Shown here one piece after another: positions 9,635-18,654 of a stretch of DNA of 64,000 nt. The stretch is taken from assembly GCF_900143535.1 (NCBI RefSeq), contig NZ_FRFA01000005.1, forward strand, positions 248,001 to 312,000. The letters run 5' to 3'. Numbering within the stretch: the first letter of the stretch is position 1; each line of letters begins with the position of its first letter. A model generated the notes under the pieces. That model was not told the DNA's origin. It did no database searches and was given only the letters and a program-made list of their open reading frames with translations. The position numbers were made by a program, and so were the translations under genes. Source of the DNA: Tateyamaria sp. Alg231-49. GTDB taxonomy: Bacteria; Pseudomonadota; Alphaproteobacteria; Rhodobacterales; Rhodobacteraceae.

Positions 9635-10678
9635 ATGGCAGGCGTCAAGATTGAGGACATTCGAAAGTCCTATGGGGCGGTCGAGGTCATCCACGGATTG
9701 AACGTCGATATTGCTGACGGCGAGTTCGTGGCGCTGGTCGGTCCGTCGGGGTGCGGCAAGTCTACATTGCTGCGCATGATCGCAGGGCTTGAACCCATCA
9801 ACAGTGGCACCATCGCCATTGGTGATCGCGTTGTGAACAACCTGCCCCCGTCCGAACGTGACATCGCGATGGTGTTCCAGACTTATGCGCTTTATCCGCA
9901 CAAATCCGTGGCCGAAAATATGGGCTTTGCCCTCAAAGTCTCCAAGGCGCCCCGCGCCGAGATTGACCGGCGCGTGCGCGAAGCCGCCGAGATCCTCAGC
10001 CTGACTGAATATCTGGACCGCAAGCCCCGCCACCTGTCCGGGGGGCAGCGTCAACGGGTCGCCATGGGCCGCGCCATTGTGCGCGATCCGCAGGTGTTTC
10101 TGTTTGACGAGCCGCTGTCCAACCTCGATGCCAAGCTGCGCATACAGATGCGTACGGAAATCAAGGAACTGCATCAGCGGCTCAAGACCACCACCGTCTT
10201 TGTCACCCATGACCAGATCGAAGCCATGACACTGGCCGACCGCATCGTTGTCATGCAGGCCGGCCACATCGAACAGGTGGGAACCCCACTTGAGCTTTAC
10301 GACAACCCGCGCAACGACTTTGTGGCGACCTTCATTGGCGCGCCCTCGATGAACCTTCTGGCAGGCACGCGAAGCGACGGGCAGGTCAGCGTTGGTGATC
10401 AGAAGTTTGCAGGACCCTCGGGCACCGGAAACATCAAGTTGGGCATCCGTCCAGAACACCTGATCCTTGCCGACGACGGACTCCCGATGCAGGTCAAGGT
10501 GGTTGAGCCGACGGGCGCTGAAACGATGGTGTTCCTGCGCTTTGACGATCAGGATGTGACGGCCGTGTTCCGCGAACGCCATGCGTTTGAACCCGGTCAG
10601 ACGATCCACCTTAAACCTGACCCCGATCACATCCACATCTTTGATGCGGAAACAGGCCAACGCGTGGATGCAGGCTGA
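9635..10678 (+). CDS. ABC transporter ATP-binding protein, UgpC/MalK type
   Basis: 347 aa cytoplasmic ATPase. Walker A is [13 protein letters not shown], the ABC signature is [14 protein letters not shown], Walker B is [10 protein letters not shown] and the H-loop is [13 protein letters not shown]-terminal OB-fold (TOBE) region follows, as in MalK. The ATG at 9635 is preceded by GGGGAG; the open frame extends far upstream only because the antisense strand of the binding-protein gene lacks stops. It is divergent from the binding-protein gene and should energise the permeases at 5155-7184. It overlaps the GDSL hydrolase start (TGATG). Confidence 0.94.
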   Translation: MAGVKIEDIRKSYGAVEVIHGLNVDIADGEFVALVGPSGCGKSTLLRMIAGLEPINSGTIAIGDRVVNNLPPSERDIAMVFQTYALYPHKSVAENMGFALKVSKAPRAEIDRRVREAAEILSLTEYLDRKPRHLSGGQRQRVAMGRAIVRDPQVFLFDEPLSNLDAKLRIQMRTEIKELHQRLKTTTVFVTHDQIEAMTLADRIVVMQAGHIEQVGTPLELYDNPRNDFVATFIGAPSMNLLAGTRSDGQVSVGDQKFAGPSGTGNIKLGIRPEHLILADDGLPMQVKVVEPTGAETMVFLRFDDQDVTAVFRERHAFEPGQTIHLKPDPDHIHIFDAETGQRVDAG

Positions 10679-11325
10679 TGCCGCAGCGCACCGTTCTATG
10701 CTTTGGCGACAGCAACATCCACGGCACGCGGGCCATGCGCCACATGGGCGACCGGCGACGACTGGAACGCAATCAACGCTGGCCCACAGTCATGGCCACG
10801 GTCTTGGGCCCGGACTGGGATGTCATCGCCGAAGGGCATCCAGGTCGCACCTCGGTCTTTGAGGACCCTATCGAGGGTGCGCACAAAAGCGGGCTGCGTG
10901 CTCTACACGCGTTATTAGAAAGCCACCGCCCGATTGATCTGGTGCTGATCATGCTCGGCACAAACGATCTCAAGGCGCGCTTTGGACTAAGCGCCAGCGA
11001 CATTGCTCTTGGTATCCAACGGCTCGCCCTTGAGGTCCGTCGCTCTGACAGCGGTCCTGATGGCACTGCGCCACAGGTCATGCTGATGGCCCCGGTTCGT
11101 GTCCTTGAAATGGGCTGTCTGTCAGAGATATTTTCGGGTGCCGAAAACACCTCTTCAGCGCTGCCCGGCCATCTGGCGCAAATTGCGGCGTCTCAGGATT
11201 TCGGTTTTACCGACACAAATTCAGTGGCCCGGGTCGACCCAGTTGACGGCGTTCACCTGAGCGCGGAAAGTCATGCAGCCATTGGTGCACATGTGGCCAA
11301 GGCCGTGACGGATTTTATGGCTTAG
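10678..11325 (+). CDS. SGNH/GDSL hydrolase (arylesterase-like)
   Basis: 215 aa lipase/esterase-fold hydrolase. Block I FGDSNIHG holds the nucleophile Ser, block III GTNDLK holds the oxyanion Asn, and the C-terminal DGVHLS supplies the Asp-His pair of the triad. No signal peptide is visible, so it probably deacylates a substrate inside the cell. The gene is translationally coupled to the ABC ATPase gene and precedes sugar-processing genes, which would fit removal of an ester from an imported carbohydrate; this is inference. Confidence 0.9.
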   Translation: MPQRTVLCFGDSNIHGTRAMRHMGDRRRLERNQRWPTVMATVLGPDWDVIAEGHPGRTSVFEDPIEGAHKSGLRALHALLESHRPIDLVLIMLGTNDLKARFGLSASDIALGIQRLALEVRRSDSGPDGTAPQVMLMAPVRVLEMGCLSEIFSGAENTSSALPGHLAQIAASQDFGFTDTNSVARVDPVDGVHLSAESHAAIGAHVAKAVTDFMA

Positions 11326-11355
11326 ACCAACTAGACCAACTTGGGGGGGCAAAAC

Positions 11356-11802
11356 ATGCTCAAAGGAATTGATCCGATACTGAACGCCGATGTGCTTTAT
11401 GCGCTGCGGGCGATGGGGCATGGGGATGATCTGATTATCTCGGATACGAACTTTCCTGCCGACAGCGTGGCCCGTGAAACCACGTTGGGCGAGGTCTTGC
11501 GCATTGATCGATCTGCGGCCGAAGTGGTCGAGGCGGTCCTATCCCTCTATCCTATCGACACCTTTGTGGATGACGCCGCTGCGCGGATGGAGGTGGTCGA
11601 TGAGCCCGATACAATCCTGCCCGTGATGCAGGAAGTGCAGACCAAAGTCAGCGCGGCGGGTGGCCCAACCATGATCGGCGTCGAACGGTTTGCGTTTTAT
11701 GACCGCGCCAAGCAGGCTTATGCGGTGATCCAAACGGGCGAGCGCCGCTTTTATGGGTGTTTTGCACTGCGCAAAGGGGTGATCCCCCCGGACGAAGCCT
11801 AA
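11356..11802 (+). CDS. RbsD/FucU-family sugar mutarotase
   Basis: 148 aa. The family interconverts pyranose anomers or ring forms (ribose pyranase, fucose mutarotase). The early His-Gly-Asp in GHGDDLIISDTNFPAD and the C-terminal TGERRFYGCFALRKGVI match FucU more than RbsD. The ATG at 11356 is preceded by a GGGGGGG ribosome site; a frame-matched TTG at 11341 lies within that site and is unlikely. The ribokinase gene begins one base after its stop, so the two form a tight pair. Confidence 0.88.
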   Translation: MLKGIDPILNADVLYALRAMGHGDDLIISDTNFPADSVARETTLGEVLRIDRSAAEVVEAVLSLYPIDTFVDDAAARMEVVDEPDTILPVMQEVQTKVSAAGGPTMIGVERFAFYDRAKQAYAVIQTGERRFYGCFALRKGVIPPDEA

Positions 11803-11803
11803 G

Positions 11804-12709
11804 ATGGGTACCGTTGCCATCCTCGGCGTCTTTGTCGCCGACACCGCCTATCGCGCCGCGCGTATGCCCAAGATGGGCGAGACAGTCATGGGCACCTCAT
11901 TTGCCCTTGGGCCCGGCGGCAAGGGGTCCAACCAAGCCGTTGCCTGTGCCCGGCTGGGCGCGCAAACCCATATGATCAGCAAACTGGGGCAGGACGATTT
12001 TGGCCGACTGGCTTTGGACACATGGGCCGAGGCAGGCGTAACCCCGCACGTCGAACAGTGCGCCGACAGCTATACTGGTGCCGCGTTTATCTTTGTGGAT
12101 GACGCAACTGGCGACAATGCAATCATCGTCTCACCCGGAGCCGCCGCACTCATCAGCGCGGCAGATGTCGACGCCCATGCGACCCTGATCCAAAGCGCGG
12201 ACGTTTTTGTCACCCAACTCGAACAGCCCATGGCCGCCGCCATGCGCGGGCTTGAGATTGCGCGGACAGCAGGGGTAACGACCATCCTGAACCCCGCCCC
12301 CGCCGCAGAACTGCCAGAGGGTATGTTGGCCCTATGCGACTACGTCACTCCCAATGAAACGGAAGTTGAGGCGCTTACCGGCATCGCAGTCCATACACCT
12401 GCGGATGCAGAGCGAGCCTGCGATGCGTTGCTCGCTCTCGGTGTGAAAACCCCGATCGTCACAATGGGCGGTCAAGGCGCCTTTCTGCACGGACACGGGC
12501 TGGTGCCCGCTGTCGACGCAGGCCCGGTAGTCGAAACCACGGGCGCCGGGGATGCATTCAACGGCGCACTTGCTGCCGCGTTGTCGGAAAAGCGCACGTC
12601 ACTCGAGGCCGTTCAATACGGCTGTGCCACTGCTGGTCTGTCTGTAACTGCGGCCGGTACTGCGCCCTCGATGCCAACGCGGGAACAGGTTGACGCGCTA
12701 CTAGGTTAG
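11804..12709 (+). CDS. rbsK: Ribokinase (PfkB family)
   Basis: 301 aa cytoplasmic kinase. The GGKGSNQAVACARLGA motif near residue 37 is the first PfkB signature. The second, TTGAGDAFNGALAAAL near residue 245, contains the catalytic Asp and anion hole. NPAPAAELPEG and VTPNETEVEALTG match ribokinase. It likely phosphorylates ribose or a similar furanose supplied after mutarotation by the preceding gene product. The end overlaps the convergent SMP-30 gene by four bases. Confidence 0.9.
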   Translation: MGTVAILGVFVADTAYRAARMPKMGETVMGTSFALGPGGKGSNQAVACARLGAQTHMISKLGQDDFGRLALDTWAEAGVTPHVEQCADSYTGAAFIFVDDATGDNAIIVSPGAAALISAADVDAHATLIQSADVFVTQLEQPMAAAMRGLEIARTAGVTTILNPAPAAELPEGMLALCDYVTPNETEVEALTGIAVHTPADAERACDALLALGVKTPIVTMGGQGAFLHGHGLVPAVDAGPVVETTGAGDAFNGALAAALSEKRTSLEAVQYGCATAGLSVTAAGTAPSMPTREQVDALLG

Positions 12710-13629
12710 CGTGCGCCATTCACATTGAGATAGACCGCGTAAAGCGACGTTGTCGCTGTGATGAACAAGCGGTTCAACTTGGGCCCGCCAAAGCACACGT
12801 TCGAGACAATCTCGGGGATGTTGATCTTGCCGATCAAGGTGCCGTCGGTGTCGATGCAGTGCACGCCGTCCTCTGCCGAGGACCAGATACGCCCGTCCCG
12901 ATCAAAGCGGAAACCATCAAACAGACCTGCGGTACAATCGGCAAACACCTCGCCTCCGCTCAGTGACTGACCGTCTGCATTGACGGTGTGACGGCGGATA
13001 TGCGCAGGGCCTCCGGGCGTGTGGGTGGCCCCGGTATCGGCAATGAACAGCTCGGATTCATCCGGGGAAAAGGCCAGTCCGTTGGGTTTGACGTAGTCGG
13101 TTGTGACTTGCGTCAGCCCCCCCGTTTCAGGATCACAGCGATAGACATGGCAAGCGCCAATCTCGCTTTCTGCCCGCTCCCCTTCATAGTCCATCAGGAT
13201 GCCATAGCTGGGGTCGGTGAACCAAACGGAGCCATCCGATTTCACAACCACATCATTTGGGGAATTCAGGCGTTTGCCCTCGAACCGATCTGCCAGCACC
13301 TTGATCGATCCGTCATGTTCGGTGCGCGTCACCCGGCGGGCCAGATGTTCGCAGGACACAAGCCGCCCCTGCCCGTCCACGGTGTGTCCGTTGGTGTTGT
13401 TTGACGGATCGCGAAACACTGACACAGACCCGTCCGTTTCGTCCCAGCGCATCATCCGATTGTTGGGGATGTCGGACCACACAAGGTACCGGCCAGCCGC
13501 GAAATAGGCAGGCCCCTCGACCCAGCGCATACCGGTGTGCAGCCGCTCGACCTTTGCATGGCCGATAAAGCAGGCCTCGAACCGAGGATCGAGCACTTCG
13601 AAACCAGTGCCGTCTAGGGTGCCAAACAT
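12706..13629 (-). CDS. SMP-30/gluconolactonase/LRE family protein
   Basis: 307 aa six-bladed beta-propeller lactonase, metal dependent. The family segments RWVEGPAYFAAGRYLVWSD (with the metal-ligand Glu), SPNDVVVKSDGSVWFTDP (Asn ligand) and PNGLAFSPDESELFIADT (Asp ligand region) are all visible. There is no signal peptide. It probably opens an aldonolactone in the same sugar route as the adjacent 2-hydroxyacid dehydrogenase, which lies 23 bases upstream on the same strand. Confidence 0.92.
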   Translation of the reverse strand: MFGTLDGTGFEVLDPRFEACFIGHAKVERLHTGMRWVEGPAYFAAGRYLVWSDIPNNRMMRWDETDGSVSVFRDPSNNTNGHTVDGQGRLVSCEHLARRVTRTEHDGSIKVLADRFEGKRLNSPNDVVVKSDGSVWFTDPSYGILMDYEGERAESEIGACHVYRCDPETGGLTQVTTDYVKPNGLAFSPDESELFIADTGATHTPGGPAHIRRHTVNADGQSLSGGEVFADCTAGLFDGFRFDRDGRIWSSAEDGVHCIDTDGTLIGKINIPEIVSNVCFGGPKLNRLFITATTSLYAVYLNVNGAR

Positions 13630-13652
13630 GGTGTCTCTCCTCTGGGTGCCGC

Positions 13653-14597
13653 TTAGTTGACAGGCGTCAACAATGCCTCGCCTGCAAAGTAGGCCGCAAG
13701 ATTGTCACGTTGCAACTGCCCCATGGTTTTGCGGGTCTCGACAGTGCCAGAAGACTGGTGGGGGGACAGCACAACGTTGTCGAGTTGGAGAAAGCGGGGA
13801 TCAATATCAGGTTCGTTCCGAAACACGTCCAGCGCTGCACGTCCCAAAGCGCCACTTTCGAGCGCGTCCAGCAAGGCGCTTTCGTCCAGGGTCGTCCCGC
13901 GCGAGGCGTTGACCAAAAACCCGTCAGGCCCCAACGCGGTGATCGCATCGGCACCGATAATGCCCATTGTCTCAGGCCCGCCCGACACAGTGACGACCAG
14001 CGTTTGAACGGTGCGCACAAGGTCAACGATATCGGCGTGATGCGTCCAGCCCGGCGTGTCCTTTGCGCTGCGGGCATAGTAATGGATGTCGCAGCCAAAG
14101 GGCACGAGGCGCTCGGCCACCGCGCGGCCAATGCGACCAAGACCGACGATCCCTACGGTGCTGCCCGACACTTTGCGTTGAAGTGTATAGGCGCCGCGCG
14201 CGGCCCAGCGTCCTGACCTGATCCAGTCCGACGCACCAATCATCCCGCGTGACCCGGCGATCAACATGCCCACGGCAAGGTCGGCCACATCTTCGGTCAA
14301 GACATCTGGCGTATTGCTCACCCGAATGCCCTTTGAGGTCGCGTACTCTACATCAATCGTGTCGAACCCAACCCCGTAATTGGCAATCATTCCCAACTTG
14401 GGGAAAGCGTCCATGATATCTGCACCCAAGTTGTCATGTCCGCGAAAAGCAAACGCCTCGACCCGCTCAAACGCCTCATTGGGCAAGCTGTCGAGCGGGG
14501 CTCCATGTGGCAGATTATAGACCACGTATTCCGCCTCCATCGGGACAGTGTCCCAGTCGTCATAGGTCTCAAATGTCAGGATATGGCGTTTACTCAT
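13653..14597 (-). CDS. D-2-hydroxyacid dehydrogenase (glyoxylate/hydroxypyruvate reductase-like)
   Basis: 314 aa NAD(P)-dependent dehydrogenase. The Rossmann motif is GIVGLGRIGRAVAERL, the substrate Arg lies in NASRGTTLDE, and the catalytic Glu and His lie in FRNEPDIDP and LSPHQSSGT. The ATG at 14597 is chosen over an upstream frame extension because GGAG sits five bases before it and the extension has no family similarity. It probably reduces a 2-keto acid arising from sugar breakdown. It follows the cytochrome b561-type gene on the same strand. Confidence 0.9.
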   Translation of the reverse strand: MSKRHILTFETYDDWDTVPMEAEYVVYNLPHGAPLDSLPNEAFERVEAFAFRGHDNLGADIMDAFPKLGMIANYGVGFDTIDVEYATSKGIRVSNTPDVLTEDVADLAVGMLIAGSRGMIGASDWIRSGRWAARGAYTLQRKVSGSTVGIVGLGRIGRAVAERLVPFGCDIHYYARSAKDTPGWTHHADIVDLVRTVQTLVVTVSGGPETMGIIGADAITALGPDGFLVNASRGTTLDESALLDALESGALGRAALDVFRNEPDIDPRFLQLDNVVLSPHQSSGTVETRKTMGQLQRDNLAAYFAGEALLTPVN

Positions 14598-14625
14598 GAG
14601 CGCTCCAATGTGGGGGCTGTGGTGT

Positions 14626-15339
14626 TCAATGGGGGTGCAAGTGATCAAGGTGGTCTTTGTTCGGAACCGCAGTTGGCTGCGCATTGCCCGGATGGGCCGG
14701 GTCATCTCCCCAAATTGCATGGTAACTGGTCACCGCCATGCCGCGCCGTTCCATCATCACAACCAATGCACCCAGTGTGACCCACCACAGTACCAACACC
14801 ACCCACATCCAGTTCGGGGCGTTCGCGTGCAATAGTCCGTAAATGATCGTGACCGCGGCCAGCACCAACACACCATAGCCCACCGATTTGTGCACTGCCT
14901 CAAAAACACGGCGGCGGCGTGTCATATCATAGTGATCACCGTTCAAACTACCATCCTTGGCGGGTTCGGTCGGCCCCCCCTTGCTGCCCCGAAAGAGCCC
15001 AAGAAGGACCTGGACCGTCAGCCCTGCCAACACCCCGCACCCCAAAATCCCGTGCAGGCTTGCGTCACGAAATTGCACCGGCAGCACCAGCACGAGGGCC
15101 GTTACAGACAAGCCCAGAACCAGCATCTGACCCATCCAATGTGCGCGCCACCATGTCTGATTGTCCAACTCGCGCGGCCAGTCTTGTCCGGGCATCACCT
15201 TGAAATAACGTGCAAAAAATACAGCCATTGGGGAAAGAATGCCCCAGGCCAGCACCATGAACCGGCCATGCCAAGCCACAGCAAACTCCACCAGATGCGG
15301 CGCATCCGCATTGATGGGAGAGAGCAGCCAGTTCAGCAT
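14626..15339 (-). CDS. Cytochrome b561-type membrane protein
   Basis: 237 aa with about five membrane segments. Conserved-looking His residues occur in AVAWHGRFMV, RAHWMGQMLVL, ASLHGILG and VHKSVGYGVL, the spacing expected of haem-binding helices in b561/ferric-reductase-like proteins. The start ATGA overlaps the stop of the upstream sugar permease gene, so it is co-translated with the second ABC transporter. The start was placed at 15339 because upstream residues encode the permease tail. Role unknown; transmembrane electron transfer is the family inference. Confidence 0.78.
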   Translation of the reverse strand: MLNWLLSPINADAPHLVEFAVAWHGRFMVLAWGILSPMAVFFARYFKVMPGQDWPRELDNQTWWRAHWMGQMLVLGLSVTALVLVLPVQFRDASLHGILGCGVLAGLTVQVLLGLFRGSKGGPTEPAKDGSLNGDHYDMTRRRRVFEAVHKSVGYGVLVLAAVTIIYGLLHANAPNWMWVVLVLWWVTLGALVVMMERRGMAVTSYHAIWGDDPAHPGNAQPTAVPNKDHLDHLHPH

Positions 15340-16274
15340 CAGCCCTTGACCGCACCAGCCGTCATGCCGGTGATAATCTGACGCGACGCGAACAGGGTAA
15401 AGATAATCGGCGGGATCGCCAGCAACATGCCCGTGGCCATGATCACCCCCCATTCGACGTTGAATTCGGACATGTTGTTCACAATCAGGATCGGCATCGT
15501 GCGCGTGTCACGATCCGACAGGGCTGAGGCCAGCAGGTATTCGTTCCACGCGATGCGGAATGTGAAAATGGCCGCCGCCGCAAGCCCGGGTTTGATCAGC
15601 GGGAGAACGACTTTGAAGAACACCTGAAACGGCCCTGCCCCGTCAACACGTGCGGCCTCTTCGAGGCTACGCGGCACCTGCACGATAAAGCTTTGCAAGA
15701 TCCAGATCACGAAGGGCAGGTTCATCGCCACATAAATCAGAATGATGCCTGAATGCGTTCCAGCAAGGCAGACATCGCCCCGCCCGCCAAAGGTGTCGCG
15801 GATCGCGCCGCCGATCAGCCCATCGCGGTCCAGACAGAATTCATTGTTCCACAGGCCGAAAACAGGCACCAGCAACACCGCCGGGGGCACCATACGCACC
15901 ATGAGCGTGCTCAAGGACACGGTATCGCGCCCCATGAAACGGAACCGCACCAGCGCATAAGCCGCCATGCACCCGATCACCAAGGTTAAAACGGTTGAAA
16001 TCAGCGCGATGATCAGTGAGTTGATGAACGCCCCGCCGAACTTGAGCGAGCAGAAATCAACGTGATCTGGTTCGTACCAAAGCACATCGCACAGCGCCTT
16101 TTCGTAGTTTTGGATCGTGGGCAGAAAGATCAGCCCCGAACTGCCCGAGATGATATCCACGTCCAGCTTGAACGAGTTCATGAACATCAGGATCACAGGC
16201 CCCACGGACATGAAAACCAGCAACGCGATGACCGCATAGAAAGCTGGGTTCGCTTTTGTGTTTGGGCTCGCCAT
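15339..16274 (-). CDS. Carbohydrate ABC transporter permease, MalG type, with cysteine-paired loops
   Basis: 311 aa inner-membrane permease. The EAA loop is EEAARVDGAGPFQVFFKV and the C-terminus is GMTAGAVKG. Two loops that should face the periplasm are longer than in typical MalG proteins and each carries a Cys pair: Cys62/Cys75 and Cys147/Cys169. The gene overlaps its MalF-type partner upstream and the b561 gene downstream by single-base or ATGA junctions. It belongs to the LacI-controlled operon starting at 19743. Confidence 0.92.
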   Translation of the reverse strand: MASPNTKANPAFYAVIALLVFMSVGPVILMFMNSFKLDVDIISGSSGLIFLPTIQNYEKALCDVLWYEPDHVDFCSLKFGGAFINSLIIALISTVLTLVIGCMAAYALVRFRFMGRDTVSLSTLMVRMVPPAVLLVPVFGLWNNEFCLDRDGLIGGAIRDTFGGRGDVCLAGTHSGIILIYVAMNLPFVIWILQSFIVQVPRSLEEAARVDGAGPFQVFFKVVLPLIKPGLAAAAIFTFRIAWNEYLLASALSDRDTRTMPILIVNNMSEFNVEWGVIMATGMLLAIPPIIFTLFASRQIITGMTAGAVKG

Positions 16275-17185
16275 CAGTCGTCCTCCTCCACCAACGCTTG
16301 CACCCTAGCGGCGCGTGTCTCTTGCCAACGGTTGAAGGCGAACATCGCCACAGTCAGCAGCAAGAGCAGTATAAGCAGGTAGTTCGACATAGCAGCGGCC
16401 ACGCCCAACTCGCGGAATTCGGTTGCGGTACGCGAGATGCGCAGGGCAAGGATTTCGGTGGAAAGGCCCGGCCCCCCTTCGGTCATCACAAGGATCACTT
16501 CGAGCACTTTGAAGGCATCGATCAGGCGCAAAAGGCCGGTGACGATCAGAACAGGCATCATTAAGGGCAGTTTGATGTGAATGACCTGCTGCCAGGCCGT
16601 TGCCCCATCAATGCGCGCCGCTTCAAGGGCGGAACGGGGCAAGGATTGCAGCGCGGCCAGCGACAGGATGAAGATAAACGGGGTCCATTGCCAGATATCG
16701 GCAATGATGATGGACATCAGCGCGTGCTGCCCCAACCAGTCGACGGTCGGCAGGCCGATCCCGTCAAGAAAGCGGTTAAAGGTGCCCACCGTGGGGTGAT
16801 ACATGTAACGCCACATTAGGCCCACCACGACGGGGGCGATCATCATCGGCAGGATGAACATGGTGCGCAACACCGAGATCCCGCGAATGTCACGATCCAG
16901 CAGCAAGGCAAGGCCCACGCCCAGGACCATCTCGATGCTGACAACGAAAAAGGCAAAACGCAGCGTGACGCCAAGGCTTTCGTGGAAATTCGGGTCACCC
17001 CACAAGGTGATGTAGTTCTTGAGGCCCACAAACTCGGCCTCGCCAATGGTCTGGCTGGGGTTCCAATCGCGGAAACTGCCCCAGATCATGTAGCCCAGCG
17101 GGTACATCAGGGCGAGCGCCATGATGACGATGGCGGGTGCCATGAACATGTATGGGGTCAGGCGGTTGGCCATGGCAGTACGCAT
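16274..17185 (-). CDS. Sugar ABC transporter permease, MalF type
   Basis: 303 aa with six predicted membrane helices. The EAA loop reads EAARIDGATAWQQVIHI. The ATG at 17185 is preceded by GAGG at eight bases and starts MRTAMANRLTPYMF; a TTG further upstream in frame falls inside an intercistronic hairpin and is rejected. It pairs with the MalG-type protein encoded next. It lies 83 bases after the binding-protein gene of the same operon. Confidence 0.92.
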   Translation of the reverse strand: MRTAMANRLTPYMFMAPAIVIMALALMYPLGYMIWGSFRDWNPSQTIGEAEFVGLKNYITLWGDPNFHESLGVTLRFAFFVVSIEMVLGVGLALLLDRDIRGISVLRTMFILPMMIAPVVVGLMWRYMYHPTVGTFNRFLDGIGLPTVDWLGQHALMSIIIADIWQWTPFIFILSLAALQSLPRSALEAARIDGATAWQQVIHIKLPLMMPVLIVTGLLRLIDAFKVLEVILVMTEGGPGLSTEILALRISRTATEFRELGVAAAMSNYLLILLLLLTVAMFAFNRWQETRAARVQALVEEDD

Positions 17186-17225
17186 GACGGGAACCTCATT
17201 TTCAACGATAGGCTTCGGGAAATCC

Positions 17226-17253
17226 GGGGCGCGCGCAAGACGCAACGCGCCCC
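17226..17253. repeat. Intercistronic hairpin between binding protein and permease
   Basis: Eight-base GC stem GGGGCGCG/CGCGCCCC with a 12-base loop and no T run. It sits just after the binding-protein stop. Such structures commonly protect upstream binding-protein mRNA from 3' decay and so raise its level relative to the permeases. Confidence 0.55.
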
Positions 17254-17268
17254 AGCTGGAGGGTCAGT

Positions 17269-18597
17269 TTAGTTCCAGGTGTAGTAGCCTGCGTCTTCCA
17301 TCACGGCTTTGGTCCGTTCGGCCACCCCATCCAGCGCTTCCTGGATGTCGAGGTCTTCGGTCAGAACTTTGGACAGAGTAGTACCCAGATCGGCATTGAT
17401 CTTGCCCCAGACGGGAATGATCGGACGCCAGTCAGGGTCGGCGTACTGCAGCGCTTCACCAAAGGTCGCCATGTGTGGGAACTTGGCGTTCACATCCGCA
17501 TCTGCGTGTGTCGAGAAACGCGACGGGTTGCCGCCGGCCATTGCCACCAACTTGTCGCCCTCTTTCGAGGTCAGCCACTGCATCAGCAAGAACGCCGCTT
17601 CTTTGTTTTCCGCGTTGGCAGGGATGCCGATGCCGAAACCACCAGTTTGGCTGGCGCGCTTGACGCCCATCGGGTGCATCGCCCAACCCACTTTGCCGAC
17701 CACTTGGCTCTTGCTTGGATCATCGATTTGCCCCGCCACAACGGTGGTGTCGAGGAACATCGCTGTGTCGCCATTCAGGAACGAGCCCAGCGCTTCGCCA
17801 AATCCAAAGTTCGTCGCCCCTTCGGGGCCGCAATCCACGATGGATTTCAGCGCTTCGGCCGCTTGCACGCCGGCGGCATTGTTGACGACCGGGTTCCATT
17901 CGTCATCAAAGATCGCACCGCCCAGTGTGTTCAGGTGCAGCAGAAAAGCGTGCGCTGCGTGGTGGCCAGAGGCCGCACGCGAAGACAAACCGCCCATACC
18001 GGGTTCCAGCTCGGGGATCTGGCAGGCAATCTCGAGCATCTCGTCATATGTCTCAGGCACTTCGAGCCCGTGCTTTTCAAAGATGTCCTTGCGGTAGCCC
18101 AGCACGGACGTTTCCGACCCATAAGGAATACCAAAGAGCGAGCCCGTCGAGCCTTGCAGATACCCTTTGTCACCGCCGGCAAAACCTATGTTGTAGACAT
18201 AGCCGTCAATTAGATCGCCCGCGTCATAGGCTGGGTTGGACAGCTTGGGGTTCATGAAATACTTGGCGAGGTTTTCCAGCTGGTCGGCATAAACATAGTC
18301 CGCCTTGGAAAACACCACATAAGCGATCAGGTCGTATTCGCCCTCGTCCTGTGCCAGCTCAAGCGTTTGGCGCTCGCGCATCTTGAGGTACGGCAGTTGG
18401 TCAACCTCGACTTCGATACCGGTTTGCTTGGTGAATTCTGGCAAAATCTGCATCACCGCGTTGTAGTGCGGGTGGGCGGGGAAGTTCACGATCAGGGTCG
18501 TGCCTTCATATTCGGCATAAGGATTGGCAAAGGCCGCCCCTGTCATGAACGCCATGGTCGTCAGACCTACGGCTGTTGATTTCAGCCCTTTAATCAT
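17269..18597 (-). CDS. Extracellular sugar-binding protein of ABC importer
   Basis: 442 aa. A Sec-type signal peptide begins MIKGLKSTAVGL and ends near AAFA-NPYAEY. The start was placed at 18597 because GGAGG lies five bases upstream. The mature part has binding-protein segments such as GIPYGSETSVLGYRKDIFEK and GGFGIGIPANAENKEAAFL. It delivers ligand to the permeases at 15339-17185. Second gene of the LacI-controlled operon, 57 bases after the ATPase gene. Ligand unknown; the family includes oligosaccharide and polyol binders. Confidence 0.93.
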   Translation of the reverse strand: MIKGLKSTAVGLTTMAFMTGAAFANPYAEYEGTTLIVNFPAHPHYNAVMQILPEFTKQTGIEVEVDQLPYLKMRERQTLELAQDEGEYDLIAYVVFSKADYVYADQLENLAKYFMNPKLSNPAYDAGDLIDGYVYNIGFAGGDKGYLQGSTGSLFGIPYGSETSVLGYRKDIFEKHGLEVPETYDEMLEIACQIPELEPGMGGLSSRAASGHHAAHAFLLHLNTLGGAIFDDEWNPVVNNAAGVQAAEALKSIVDCGPEGATNFGFGEALGSFLNGDTAMFLDTTVVAGQIDDPSKSQVVGKVGWAMHPMGVKRASQTGGFGIGIPANAENKEAAFLLMQWLTSKEGDKLVAMAGGNPSRFSTHADADVNAKFPHMATFGEALQYADPDWRPIIPVWGKINADLGTTLSKVLTEDLDIQEALDGVAERTKAVMEDAGYYTWN

Positions 18598-18654
18598 CAG
18601 TTCCTCCCATTGAACTTTGTTTGCGCGCAAAATTGCGGCTTTGGTTTTGCGCGC

